A stretch of 7,323 nucleotides of DNA from an uncultured Capnocytophaga sp. (GCF_937936315.1 NZ_CALGWU010000010.1:1-7323); one strand, 5' to 3'. Shown: positions 1 to 6,466, counted from the first letter of the stretch. Notes: a model not told the origin generated them from the sequence alone. Numbers and translations: made by a program.

Positions 1-5
1 AATTT

Positions 6-121
6 TCTGTTCACCGGAACAGAGCAAGTTGTGTTTTGAGGCACGCATTAGGCGTGTAGGCACCTCAAAACCACTTGCCCTTGCAGGGAGCTTAAAACAC
101 ACTCCGAAGTCGTGGTTTTTT
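6..121 (+). ncRNA. Candidate structured RNA, 3' part (family unknown)
   Basis: No convincing protein reading frame occupies this stretch, but read rightward it folds well. Bases 6-12 pair with 17-23 (CTGTTC / ACCG loop / GAACAG plus one T-A pair). Bases 24-78 form a long hairpin: 24-29 pairs with 73-78, 33-41 with 63-71 (GTTTTGAGG / CCTCAAAAC) and 42-46 with 52-56, loop ATTAG, with a 3x1 internal loop and a 6-nt bulge at 57-62. That is 20 base pairs in 55 bases. A short CCCT/AGGG hairpin at 78-88 follows, then the terminator at 98-121. The run of six T after that terminator favours the plus strand. I looked for tmRNA, RNase P, SRP and 6S hallmarks and could assign none. It could instead be only the 3' tail of a transcript from left of the window. 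Confidence 0.35.
94..121. terminator. Bidirectional intrinsic terminator
   Basis: The stem CACACT (98-103) pairs with AGT-C-GTG (108-114, C111 bulged) around the loop CCGA. On the plus strand it is followed by six T (116-121). On the minus strand it is followed by four T (complement of 94-97), and the flanking A and T runs can extend the stem. It could end the leftward efflux operon, whose last stop codon lies about 75 bases away, and also a rightward transcript. Termination is stronger by sequence on the plus strand. Bases 122-189 between it and the adaptor gene are very AT-rich and show nothing else I can name. Confidence 0.55.
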
Positions 122-189
122 ACTTTTATATTTTTATTGTATTTCTAATGTAATAAAATTTTAATAATATATCCGATACATTACCAATT

Positions 190-1374
190 CTAATCACTAT
201 CTTTTCCAGCATTTACTAAGGTTGCGTTGATAAAGAATGCTCCTTTGGTGGCAATAGTCTGTTCGGGGGCTATAGGTTTTACAGGGGCGATAGCGGTATA
301 CCCACTTTCGGAAGCTCCTTTTACTACCTCCACTTTCTCAAAAGAGGTTTCTTTATCCGAAGTTTGGGTTACCAGAAAAATGTAGGATTTACCAGCATCC
401 TCTACGATAGCCTCGTTAGGTACAGCAGGGGTCGTTTGTTTGTCAAGACTGATAACCCCTGTTACATTCATTCCATTGATGAGCCCTTGTTTGTCACCCT
501 CTACGTGGCAATGTACAATGATGCTTTTGCTTTCGTTTTCAAACGAAGCCGCAATGTTATACACTTGGGCATCATATTCGCGAGAGGTGTTATTGGTAGG
601 GTTGAAGTGCACTTGTTGTCCTACCTTAATGTAAGGCAAGTCACGCTCATACACTTGCAAGTGCAGGTGTAGCGAACTGTTGTCGATGATTTCCACAATA
701 GGGGTGGAGGCATCTATATAAGCCCCTTTGTTAGTATATACCGCACTGATATTCCCACTAATAGGAGCCACTATCGCCAAAGTAGATTGCATTCCCTTAT
801 CGGTGAGTGTTTGAGGGTTTAAGCCCATTAGGCGTATTTGTTCTTCAAGCGAAGCTTTTTCGGTACGGAGAGTGCGTAGCTGAGTAGTAGCGGCTTGTAG
901 GTTCTTACCAGTACCAGCATTCCCTTCATAGAGGGTTTGCTGACGGTCAAGTTCTTGTTTAGCAAGTTCTATCTGACCATTAACGGTGAGCAAGCGCTGT
1001 TGTTGTTGCAAGAATTCTGGGTTAGAAACAGTAGCGATTACTTGCCCTTTTTGCACATAACTGCCTATCTCTACCTTTACGCTCTTGATAATCCCCGCAT
1101 ATACAGTCGATACCTTCGCCTGATGGTCGGCAGGCACGCTCAGTATTCCATTGGCTTTGAGGGTAGCGGCAAGAGCTTTTTCTTCTATATGTCCCAAACG
1201 AATATCTACAGTTTGGATTTGAACTTGGGTAAGGGTGGTGAGGTTGCCTCCTTCTTCGTGGTGTTCTTCGCGCTCTTCGAGCTTTTGATTATTGGTAGTT
1301 GTAGGAGTGCCATTGCAGGCTGATAGACTAATTCCTATAAGGATAAAAGCGATTTTTATACCATATTTTTTCAT
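190..1374 (-). CDS. RND efflux membrane-fusion (periplasmic adaptor) lipoprotein, HlyD/CzcB type
   Basis: This 394-aa protein is the adaptor that links an inner-membrane RND pump to an outer-membrane channel. The N-terminus is a lipoprotein signal: KK, a hydrophobic stretch 5-19, then lipobox LSAC with Cys20 as the lipidated residue. A charged linker follows, including EEREEHHEE (33-41), a possible metal-binding patch. Then come the first lipoyl half (about 85-118, AGIIKSVKVEIGSYVQKGQ), a short alpha-hairpin (about 118-182, Gln/Leu-rich), the second lipoyl half (about 198-230, APISGNISAVYTNKGAYID), a beta-barrel (about 232-310, containing HLH 236-238 and HCH 288-290) and a membrane-proximal domain to the C-terminus. 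Length is normal for the family. The start codon is only 5 nt after the pump stop codon, so it is co-transcribed and perhaps translationally coupled. Substrate is inferred from the pump. The family call is firm; the symbol czcB would be only a guess. Confidence 0.93.
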   Translation of the reverse strand: MKKYGIKIAFILIGISLSACNGTPTTTNNQKLEEREEHHEEGGNLTTLTQVQIQTVDIRLGHIEEKALAATLKANGILSVPADHQAKVSTVYAGIIKSVKVEIGSYVQKGQVIATVSNPEFLQQQQRLLTVNGQIELAKQELDRQQTLYEGNAGTGKNLQAATTQLRTLRTEKASLEEQIRLMGLNPQTLTDKGMQSTLAIVAPISGNISAVYTNKGAYIDASTPIVEIIDNSSLHLHLQVYERDLPYIKVGQQVHFNPTNNTSREYDAQVYNIAASFENESKSIIVHCHVEGDKQGLINGMNVTGVISLDKQTTPAVPNEAIVEDAGKSYIFLVTQTSDKETSFEKVEVVKGASESGYTAIAPVKPIAPEQTIATKGAFFINATLVNAGKDSD

Positions 1375-1379
1375 TTGTT

Positions 1380-4300
1380 TTACTGGTTTAAAAGGGATTG
1401 TATTTCTATTACTTTTTGATTAAGCGCCTCGATACTCTCAAGGTATGCCAAGCGGGTATCTACGGCTGTCTGTAGGGTGTAAAGGTACTCCACATAGCTT
1501 ATTTCACCTGCGCTATACCCTAACTGATTGGCTCGGATAATGCGCTCGGCTTCAGGTAGCGCTTCTTGTTTGTAAAACTGATATTTTTGCAAATTCAGTT
1601 GGTATTCCTCTTGCAGATTTATCCATTGAGTTTTAAGCTGTTTTTCTGTTTGTTGAGCTGCTTCTATAGCTGCTTCTTTCTGATATTTATAAGCTTTCAC
1701 CTTGGCACGGGTAGCGGTAAAAATAGGAACTGAAAGCCCTATGGTGGCAAAATGAAAACGTTTACTTCTATCAGTATAGGTCTCTACCCCTCCAATGGTT
1801 TGCATTCCTATAAGAGACTGATTGGTATAGCCCAATGTAAGGTCGGGCAGGGCTTGGGCACGCTCTAGACGTTTGTTGTGCTCAGCTATGTTTGCTTCTT
1901 GATAGCTGAGTTGTACCAAAGGGTGCTGAGAGAGTTGTACATCCGAAGGCTCACTGAGTAACAAAGGCTCATACACGGGCGACTTGGTAATGGTAAATGC
2001 TTCTTCTGTTTGCATTAACGTACGCAAGTTGCGATAGGTAGCTTGTTGTATAGTTTTGTTCTGTTGAAGTAACAAACTTATTTCTCCTTTCTTCACTTGG
2101 GCAGTGTTAATATCTATCTTCTTGGTATCCCCTGCTTTATAGCGTACTTCAGCAATGCGAATAAAATTATTGTAGAGACTATCAAGCTGCAAGAGCTGTT
2201 CCTCTTTAAAAGTCAAATATTGCAATTGCTGATATGCGTTGCGCACTTGCCGCTTCAGTTCATTCTGCTGAAGGGCTAATTGCCCTTGTTGTAATTGTGT
2301 CTCTGCTTGATAGAGCTTTTTGCGAGCAGCAAATACTGTAGGCAAAGGAATAGATTGTGATACACCTACTGAAAGGTCTTTTTCAGCACTGCTGTACTGC
2401 CCGTATTGCCCTGTAAAGTCTGTTTTAGCCAATTCAAAAGAGGTTCGCTCTTTAGCACTTGCTCCTTGTAGCTTGAGTTGTGCTGCCTTAATCACTCCAT
2501 TGTTCTTAAGGGCTATTTGCTCTATTTCTTGTAGCGAGTAAGACTGCTGAGCGTGTAGCGCTATAGGACTGATAAGCAATAGGGCTATCGTGAGTACTTT
2601 AGCTGAAGGACGGCGCCAAGAAAAGGTACTATTGAAAGCGATGTAAAGCAACGGAAGCACGAAGAGGGTGAGGAAGGTAGCCGATACTAACCCCCCAATA
2701 ACCACTGTAGCTAAGGGGCGTTGTACTTCTGCTCCTGCTCCTTGACTGAGTGCCATAGGTAGGAAACCTAAGCTCGCCACCATAGCCGTCATTAGCACAG
2801 GGCGTAAACGCATTTCGGTACCCGTAATCACGCGATGCAAAAGGTTGGTCATTCCTTCTTTTTTCAGCTGGTTGAAAGTGCCAATAAGCACTATACCGTT
2901 GAGCACTGCTACCCCAAAGAGCGCGATAAAACCAATACCCGCACTAATACTAAAAGGCATTCCCCGAAGAAGCAAGGCAAATACGCCCCCAATGGCACTC
3001 ATCGGGATAGCACTAAAGATGAGTAAGGATTGTTTTATAGAATGGAAAGCAAGGTATAACAAGAAAAAAATCAAGAGCAGGGCTACCGGTACGGCAATAA
3101 GGAGCCTATCGGTGGCTTGTTGTAGGTTCTCAAACTGACCGCCATAGGTAAAGTAATAGCCCGTAGGGAGCTTTACGCCCTTTAATTTTTGTTCTATATC
3201 ACTCACCACACTCTGCACATCGCGCCCTTGCACGTTGAAGCCAATGACGATACGGCGCTTGCCTGCTTCACGGCTTACTTGTGCGGGGCCTAATTCATAT
3301 TTGATAGTGGCCAATTGGCTCATCGGCACCTGCCCATTTTCGGTAGCTACCATCATATGCTGTACATCGTCAATTCCGGTACGATGGAGGCTATCGAGGC
3401 GTACCACAAGGTCGAACCTTCGTTCGTTCTCGAAGACAACCCCAGCCTTCTTACCAGCAAAGGCGGTACTGAGTACCTCATTGACCTCTTGCACCGAAAG
3501 TCCGTAGTTGGCCAAGCGTACCCGATCGTAAGTAACATTGATTTGCGGAAGTCCGCTTACTTTTTCGACCTGTGGGGCGGTAGCACCTTCTGTTTTCTGG
3601 ATAAGTTGGCTTACTCTTTGGGCGTAGTGGGCGAGGGTATCCATGTTTTCTCCAAAGATTTTTATCGTTACATCCTGTCTGACACCTGTCATCAATTCGT
3701 TGAAACGCATTTGTATAGGCTGGCTTTTCTCAAAAAAGACCCCAGGAATATCCTTGAGCCGCTCAATGATGGCATCTCCTAATTCCTCATAGGAGCGACC
3801 ACTTTTCCATTGGTCTTGGCTCTTGAGTACGATCACAATATCGGAGGCTTCCAGCGGCATGGGGTCGGTAGGTATTTCGGCAGAACCTGTTTTGCCTATC
3901 ACCATTTTCACCTCGTCGAACTCACGAATCAGGCGAGAGGCCTGCATGGAAGTCTCCAAGCTCTGCTTCAGGGAAGTGCCCGGTGGCAGAATACATTCAA
4001 AAACAAAATCGCCTTCTTGTAGTTGTGGAATAAACTCACCTCCCATACGGCTGAAAATGCCTACCGCAAGAACGAACAGTACCACGGTACTGCCTATTAT
4101 CCATCCCCTAAGGCGGATAGAACGGACAAAGAGCGGTTGGTAGTGACGGTAGAGCCAGCTTGTCATTCGCTCGGCAAAACTGCGCTTGTCACTTACTGTT
4201 TTAGGTAGGAGCAAAGCGCTCATGGCAGGGATATAAGTCAGGGAAAGGATCAGGGCACCCAAAATAGCAAAGACGACGGTTTGTGCCATAGGGCGGAACA

Positions 4301-5711
4301 TCTTGCCCTCTACTCCTACCAAGGTAAGAATGGGAATATACACCATCAGGATGATAATCTCTCCGAAGGCGGCACTACTGCGTATTTTGGAAGCGGAATG
4401 GAATACCTCCTCATCCATTTGTGCTTGGGTAAGTCGTTGGTGGTTCTTTCGGATCGCCAAGTGGTGCATCACTGCTTCTACCACGATAACCGATCCATCT
4501 ACGATAATTCCGAAATCTATCGCTCCCAAGCTCATCAGGTTGGCACTTACTCCAAAGAGGTTCATCATTCCTAAGGCAAAGAGCAAGGAGAGCGGAATGG
4601 CCGTGGCAACAATCAGTCCGGCACGCAGGTTTCCTAAGAAAAGTACTAAGATGAAGATGACAATCAGCGCCCCCTCTAAGAGGTTTTTCTCTACCGTATG
4701 GATGGCGCGTTGTACCAAGTCCGTGCGGTCTAAGAAAGGCTCTATCACTATATCTTCAGGTAGGGATTGCTGTATGGTGGGCAGTTTTTCTTTGATACGA
4801 CTGACTACCTCGTGGCTGTTTTCGCCCTTGAGCATCATCACTACCCCACCTACGGCATCCACCTCGCCATTATAGGTAAGGGCACCATAGCGGATGGCAC
4901 TGCCCAAGCGTACCTCGGCTACATGCTTGATAAAGAGGGGAGGGGTGTGCTTGCCTACGGCTATATTGCCTATGTCTTCAAGGGAGCGAGCCATGCCTAT
5001 TCCTCGGATAAAGTAGGCATTGGGGCGCTTGTCGATATAGGCACCTCCTGTATTTTGGTTGTTCTGCTCCAAAGCAGTGAAAATATCACTGACACTCACC
5101 CCCATGGCACGGAGGCGATCGGGGTCTATAACCACCTCATACTGCTTGAGTTCGCCTCCAAAGCTGTTGATTTCGGCTATTCCTTTGGTACCATAGAGTT
5201 GGCGAGCCACGATCCAGTCCTGCATGGTGCGGAGGTCTTTGGCGGAATATTTGTTTTTGCTCTGTTCCGTAGGGCGAATGATATACTGATATACCTCCCC
5301 CAGTCCGGTACTCACGGGTGAGAGTTCGGGCGAGCCTATGCCTTGAGGGATTTGCTCCTGTGCCTCCTTGAGCTTTTCATTGACTAGCTGGCGGGCAAAG
5401 TAGATGTCCATATCCTCGCTAAAGACGGCTGTGATGACCGAGAGGCCAAAGCGGGAAATACTGCGTGTTTCCTCCAGCCCAGGAATATTGGCGATGGCTT
5501 GCTCAATAGGAAAAGTAACCAGTTGCTCTACCTCTTGTGAGGCCAAAGTAGGGGTAGAGGTGATGATTTGTACTTGGTTGTTAGTAATATCTGGAACGGC
5601 ATCAATGGGGAGCCTTGTAGCACTCCATACACCCCAAAAAATAAGCATAAGGGTCATGAATCCTACAAATAGCTTATTTTTGATGCTAAATAGTATGATT
5701 TTGTCTAACAT
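1380..5711 (-). CDS. czcA: CzcA-type heavy-metal RND pump fused to a TolC-type outer-membrane factor
   Basis: The 1443-aa product combines two proteins. Residues 1-1030 are a heavy-metal RND proton antiporter: TM1 about 13-31, periplasmic porter domain, TM2-TM6 about 343-500, TM7 about 536-554, second porter domain, TM8-TM12 about 869-1026. The TM4 motif DFGIIVDGSVIVVE (399-412) carries D399, D405 and E412, the proton-relay spacing of CzcA. Positions that, from memory, match the CusA methionine triad are E572, A622 and E672, so a divalent cation (Zn/Co/Cd/Ni class) is more likely than Cu(I)/Ag(I). Residues 1033-1054 look like a signal peptide ending ALHA-QQ. Residues 1055-1443 are an outer-membrane efflux protein with two alpha-helical repeats (about 1058-1240 and 1256-1443), of normal length for a separate channel. 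No stop or in-frame ATG/GTG separates the halves. I remember this fusion as recurrent in Bacteroidota. The start MLDKIILFSIKNKL fits the family. It lies 85 nt after the Cys/His-rich gene, with no promoter box between. The symbol is family-level only. Confidence 0.93.
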   Translation of the reverse strand: MLDKIILFSIKNKLFVGFMTLMLIFWGVWSATRLPIDAVPDITNNQVQIITSTPTLASQEVEQLVTFPIEQAIANIPGLEETRSISRFGLSVITAVFSEDMDIYFARQLVNEKLKEAQEQIPQGIGSPELSPVSTGLGEVYQYIIRPTEQSKNKYSAKDLRTMQDWIVARQLYGTKGIAEINSFGGELKQYEVVIDPDRLRAMGVSVSDIFTALEQNNQNTGGAYIDKRPNAYFIRGIGMARSLEDIGNIAVGKHTPPLFIKHVAEVRLGSAIRYGALTYNGEVDAVGGVVMMLKGENSHEVVSRIKEKLPTIQQSLPEDIVIEPFLDRTDLVQRAIHTVEKNLLEGALIVIFILVLFLGNLRAGLIVATAIPLSLLFALGMMNLFGVSANLMSLGAIDFGIIVDGSVIVVEAVMHHLAIRKNHQRLTQAQMDEEVFHSASKIRSSAAFGEIIILMVYIPILTLVGVEGKMFRPMAQTVVFAILGALILSLTYIPAMSALLLPKTVSDKRSFAERMTSWLYRHYQPLFVRSIRLRGWIIGSTVVLFVLAVGIFSRMGGEFIPQLQEGDFVFECILPPGTSLKQSLETSMQASRLIREFDEVKMVIGKTGSAEIPTDPMPLEASDIVIVLKSQDQWKSGRSYEELGDAIIERLKDIPGVFFEKSQPIQMRFNELMTGVRQDVTIKIFGENMDTLAHYAQRVSQLIQKTEGATAPQVEKVSGLPQINVTYDRVRLANYGLSVQEVNEVLSTAFAGKKAGVVFENERRFDLVVRLDSLHRTGIDDVQHMMVATENGQVPMSQLATIKYELGPAQVSREAGKRRIVIGFNVQGRDVQSVVSDIEQKLKGVKLPTGYYFTYGGQFENLQQATDRLLIAVPVALLLIFFLLYLAFHSIKQSLLIFSAIPMSAIGGVFALLLRGMPFSISAGIGFIALFGVAVLNGIVLIGTFNQLKKEGMTNLLHRVITGTEMRLRPVLMTAMVASLGFLPMALSQGAGAEVQRPLATVVIGGLVSATFLTLFVLPLLYIAFNSTFSWRRPSAKVLTIALLLISPIALHAQQSYSLQEIEQIALKNNGVIKAAQLKLQGASAKERTSFELAKTDFTGQYGQYSSAEKDLSVGVSQSIPLPTVFAARKKLYQAETQLQQGQLALQQNELKRQVRNAYQQLQYLTFKEEQLLQLDSLYNNFIRIAEVRYKAGDTKKIDINTAQVKKGEISLLLQQNKTIQQATYRNLRTLMQTEEAFTITKSPVYEPLLLSEPSDVQLSQHPLVQLSYQEANIAEHNKRLERAQALPDLTLGYTNQSLIGMQTIGGVETYTDRSKRFHFATIGLSVPIFTATRAKVKAYKYQKEAAIEAAQQTEKQLKTQWINLQEEYQLNLQKYQFYKQEALPEAERIIRANQLGYSAGEISYVEYLYTLQTAVDTRLAYLESIEALNQKVIEIQSLLNQ
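2550..2615 (-). other. Internal signal-peptide-like segment at the pump/channel junction
   Basis: This stretch encodes residues 1033-1054 of the fusion. It has a basic N-region (RR...K), a hydrophobic core VLTIALLLISPIAL and an ALHA site followed by QQSYSL, which is a textbook signal peptidase I pattern (Ala at -3 is replaced by Leu-His-Ala, with Ala at -1). After TM12 of the pump the chain should be in the cytoplasm; the positive residues followed by a hydrophobic run would send the channel half into the periplasm. Cleavage would release a non-lipidated outer-membrane factor, since there is no lipobox Cys. The only near-cognate start here is a TTG inside the hydrophobic core, so separate initiation of the channel is unlikely. 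Confidence 0.7.
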
Positions 5712-5796
5712 TTCTAATAAGAATTAATGATTAGTTAATGACTAATGATGGGTGAGATGACTAATGAACAATCACTTGAGATGAAGAAAGAAAAGA
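5712..5796 (-). other. Short intra-operon spacer with repeated ATGACTAATGA
   Basis: This 85-base gap separates the Cys/His-rich gene from the pump gene. It is AT-rich and contains ATGACTAATGA twice (5738-5748 and 5757-5767, offset 19 bases) among other ATTA/TAAT words. I see no TAnnTTTG box or terminator hairpin here, so the two genes are probably transcribed together. Confidence 0.5.
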
Positions 5797-6117
5797 CTAT
5801 ATCTTGGGAGGAGTCCAGATATTCCCATAGTAGTTCGAAGACCATACGGTCAGGGGATAGCTATAGGAGGGAATGGTTGCGGTGGCTTGAGCAATGGTTA
5901 AGGCCTCATAAGTAGTGGGCGTGCTGATTACCATTTGGCAGCAAGTGCAAATGCAGAAAGGTGAACAGCTATCCAAATGAAAATGAGAGTGTTCCCCAGT
6001 TGGGGCTGTTACAAATTCATAAGAAGCTGAAGACTCCTCACCTTCAAGCATATCCGTACAAGGCAGCCCAGTGAGTGCCAACAGATATAAGCTAAGTATG
6101 AAGGTGAAAAATCTCAT
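5797..6117 (-). CDS. Small exported Cys/His-rich protein, DUF6660-like
   Basis: The product is 106 aa. Residues 3-18 (FFTFILSLYLLALTGL) form a hydrophobic signal or anchor, followed by PCTD. A His cluster HSHFH (43-47) precedes DSCSPFCICTCC (49-60), so C51, C55, C57, C59 and C60 form a dense thiol cluster after the histidines. The C-terminal part is Thr/Ser/Tyr-rich and ends PPKI. I chose ATG 6117: a longer frame begins at TTG 6147, but the promoter -7 box (6126-6133) lies inside that extension, and MRFFTFILSLY looks like a natural signal-peptide start. The -1 residue before Cys20 is Pro, so a standard lipobox is absent. It is the first gene of the efflux operon. From memory it resembles DUF6660 proteins found beside CzcA-type pumps in Bacteroidota. 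A role in binding metal in the periplasm for the pump is inference; its function is not known to me. Confidence 0.8.
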   Translation of the reverse strand: MRFFTFILSLYLLALTGLPCTDMLEGEESSASYEFVTAPTGEHSHFHLDSCSPFCICTCCQMVISTPTTYEALTIAQATATIPSYSYPLTVWSSNYYGNIWTPPKI

Positions 6118-6125
6118 ATTGGGAG

Positions 6126-6156
6126 CAAAGATACATTTTTTTTTCAATCTGATAAA
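6126..6156 (-). promoter_or_regulatory. Leftward promoter just before the Cys/His-rich gene
   Basis: TATCTTTG (complement of 6126-6133) matches the Bacteroidota -7 consensus TAnnTTTG exactly. At the expected 20-nt distance the -33 position reads TTT rather than TTG, so that half is weak. Transcription would start near 6122, giving a leader of only about 5 nt before ATG 6117. This is the best candidate for the main promoter of the three-gene efflux operon and it decides the start codon of its first gene. Confidence 0.65.
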
Positions 6157-6223
6157 ATTTTTTGATTTTGTCGCATTCTACTACATAATTAAAAATAACA
6201 CATCTGACACATTACCAGCTCCA

Positions 6224-6251
6224 CGCAGACGTGCAGCAACGCACGTCTGCG
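6224..6251. repeat. Perfect 11-bp inverted repeat (hairpin or operator)
   Basis: CGCAGACGTGC (6224-6234) and GCACGTCTGCG (6241-6251) are perfect reverse complements around a 6-nt loop. It is much more GC-rich than its surroundings. No T-run follows on either strand, so it is not a typical terminator. The right arm ends 4 bases before the -7 box at 6256-6263, so a leftward transcript from that box would begin with this hairpin. It could be a 5'-protecting RNA stem, a protein-binding site, or a repetitive extragenic palindrome. Confidence 0.75.
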
Positions 6252-6255
6252 GGTG

Positions 6256-6286
6256 CAAAGGTAAATTTTTTTGGTTATATTGTCAA
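6256..6286 (-). promoter_or_regulatory. Leftward promoter upstream of the hairpin
   Basis: On the minus strand TTG (complement of 6284-6286) is followed by 20 nt and then TACCTTTG (complement of 6256-6263), an ideal -33/-7 pair for the Bacteroidota housekeeping sigma factor. The start would be near 6251, giving a leader of about 135 nt before the Cys/His-rich gene that opens with the 6224-6251 hairpin. It would be a second, upstream promoter for the efflux operon. Confidence 0.65.
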
Positions 6287-6301
6287 GATGTTGTACCTTT
6301 G
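6271..6301 (+). promoter_or_regulatory. Rightward promoter overlapping the leftward one
   Basis: On the plus strand TTG (6271-6273) is followed by 20 nt and TACCTTTG (6294-6301), again an ideal pair. Transcription would start near 6305 and run toward pdxH in antisense orientation. The first ATG (6337) is closed after two codons by TAA, and no plus-strand gene follows. It may drive a non-coding or antisense RNA, or be left over from a lost gene. Confidence 0.55.
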
Positions 6302-6435
6302 CACCTAGAAGTTACTGAGAAAATAGGTATAATCAAATGAAATAAGAACTATTACTAAATCATTACCTAATCTTCTTGTAATTCCTGTATCTTCTTTATT
6401 TAAAATAGATTATAAAAGTAGTTTCAATTTTGAGG

Positions 6436-6466
6436 CAAAGGTAATAAATAATTACGAAATACGAAA
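6436..6466 (-). promoter_or_regulatory. Possible weak leftward promoter
   Basis: TACCTTTG (complement of 6436-6443) fits the -7 consensus. Twenty nt upstream the sequence is TTTCG, a poor -33, and it falls within the degenerate 7-nt repeat. No open frame follows closely (the first ATG downstream is closed after one codon). It could add a longer leader to the efflux operon or make a small RNA. Confidence 0.3.

Larger units (their letters stand above)
6252..6305. repeat. 12-bp inverted repeat enclosing divergent promoters
   Basis: GGTGCAAAGGTA (6252-6263) and TACCTTTGCACC (6294-6305) are perfect reverse complements with a 30-base spacer. Each arm holds the -7 box of one promoter and the spacer holds both -33 boxes, so the promoters share DNA and face away from each other. 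The match extends beyond the 6 fixed bases of the -7 consensus. Confidence 0.8.

Noticed and set aside
364..1323. Plus-strand frames of 64 to 128 codons opposite the adaptor gene
   Set aside because: They are antisense shadows of a clear HlyD-type gene with no motif of their own.
2550..2640. Fusion created by a sequencing error joining two genes
   Set aside because: The frame is continuous, the junction has no homopolymer slip site, and the channel half has no alternative start codon before its signal-like segment, as a separate gene would need.
4303..5321. Long plus-strand open frames (190 and 184 codons) opposite the pump gene
   Set aside because: They lie wholly antisense to a strongly conserved RND coding region, overlap each other, and their translations show no recognisable domain or promoter.
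6118..6147. TTG start at 6147 giving a 116-aa version of the Cys/His-rich protein
   Set aside because: The extra 10 residues are encoded by the promoter -7 box and its surroundings, and the export signal starts naturally at ATG 6117.
6224..6251. Intrinsic terminator
   Set aside because: The stem is strong but neither side has a T-run, and it lies at the start rather than the end of a predicted transcript.
6252..6305. Site-specific invertible promoter
   Set aside because: The inverted repeats are right for it, but a 30-bp spacer is far shorter than known invertible segments and no recombinase is in the window; kept only as one possibility in the findings.
6071..6340. 89-codon plus-strand frame across the promoter region
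   Set aside because: It crosses the hairpin and both promoters, begins antisense to the Cys/His-rich gene, and has low-complexity content without a recognisable domain.
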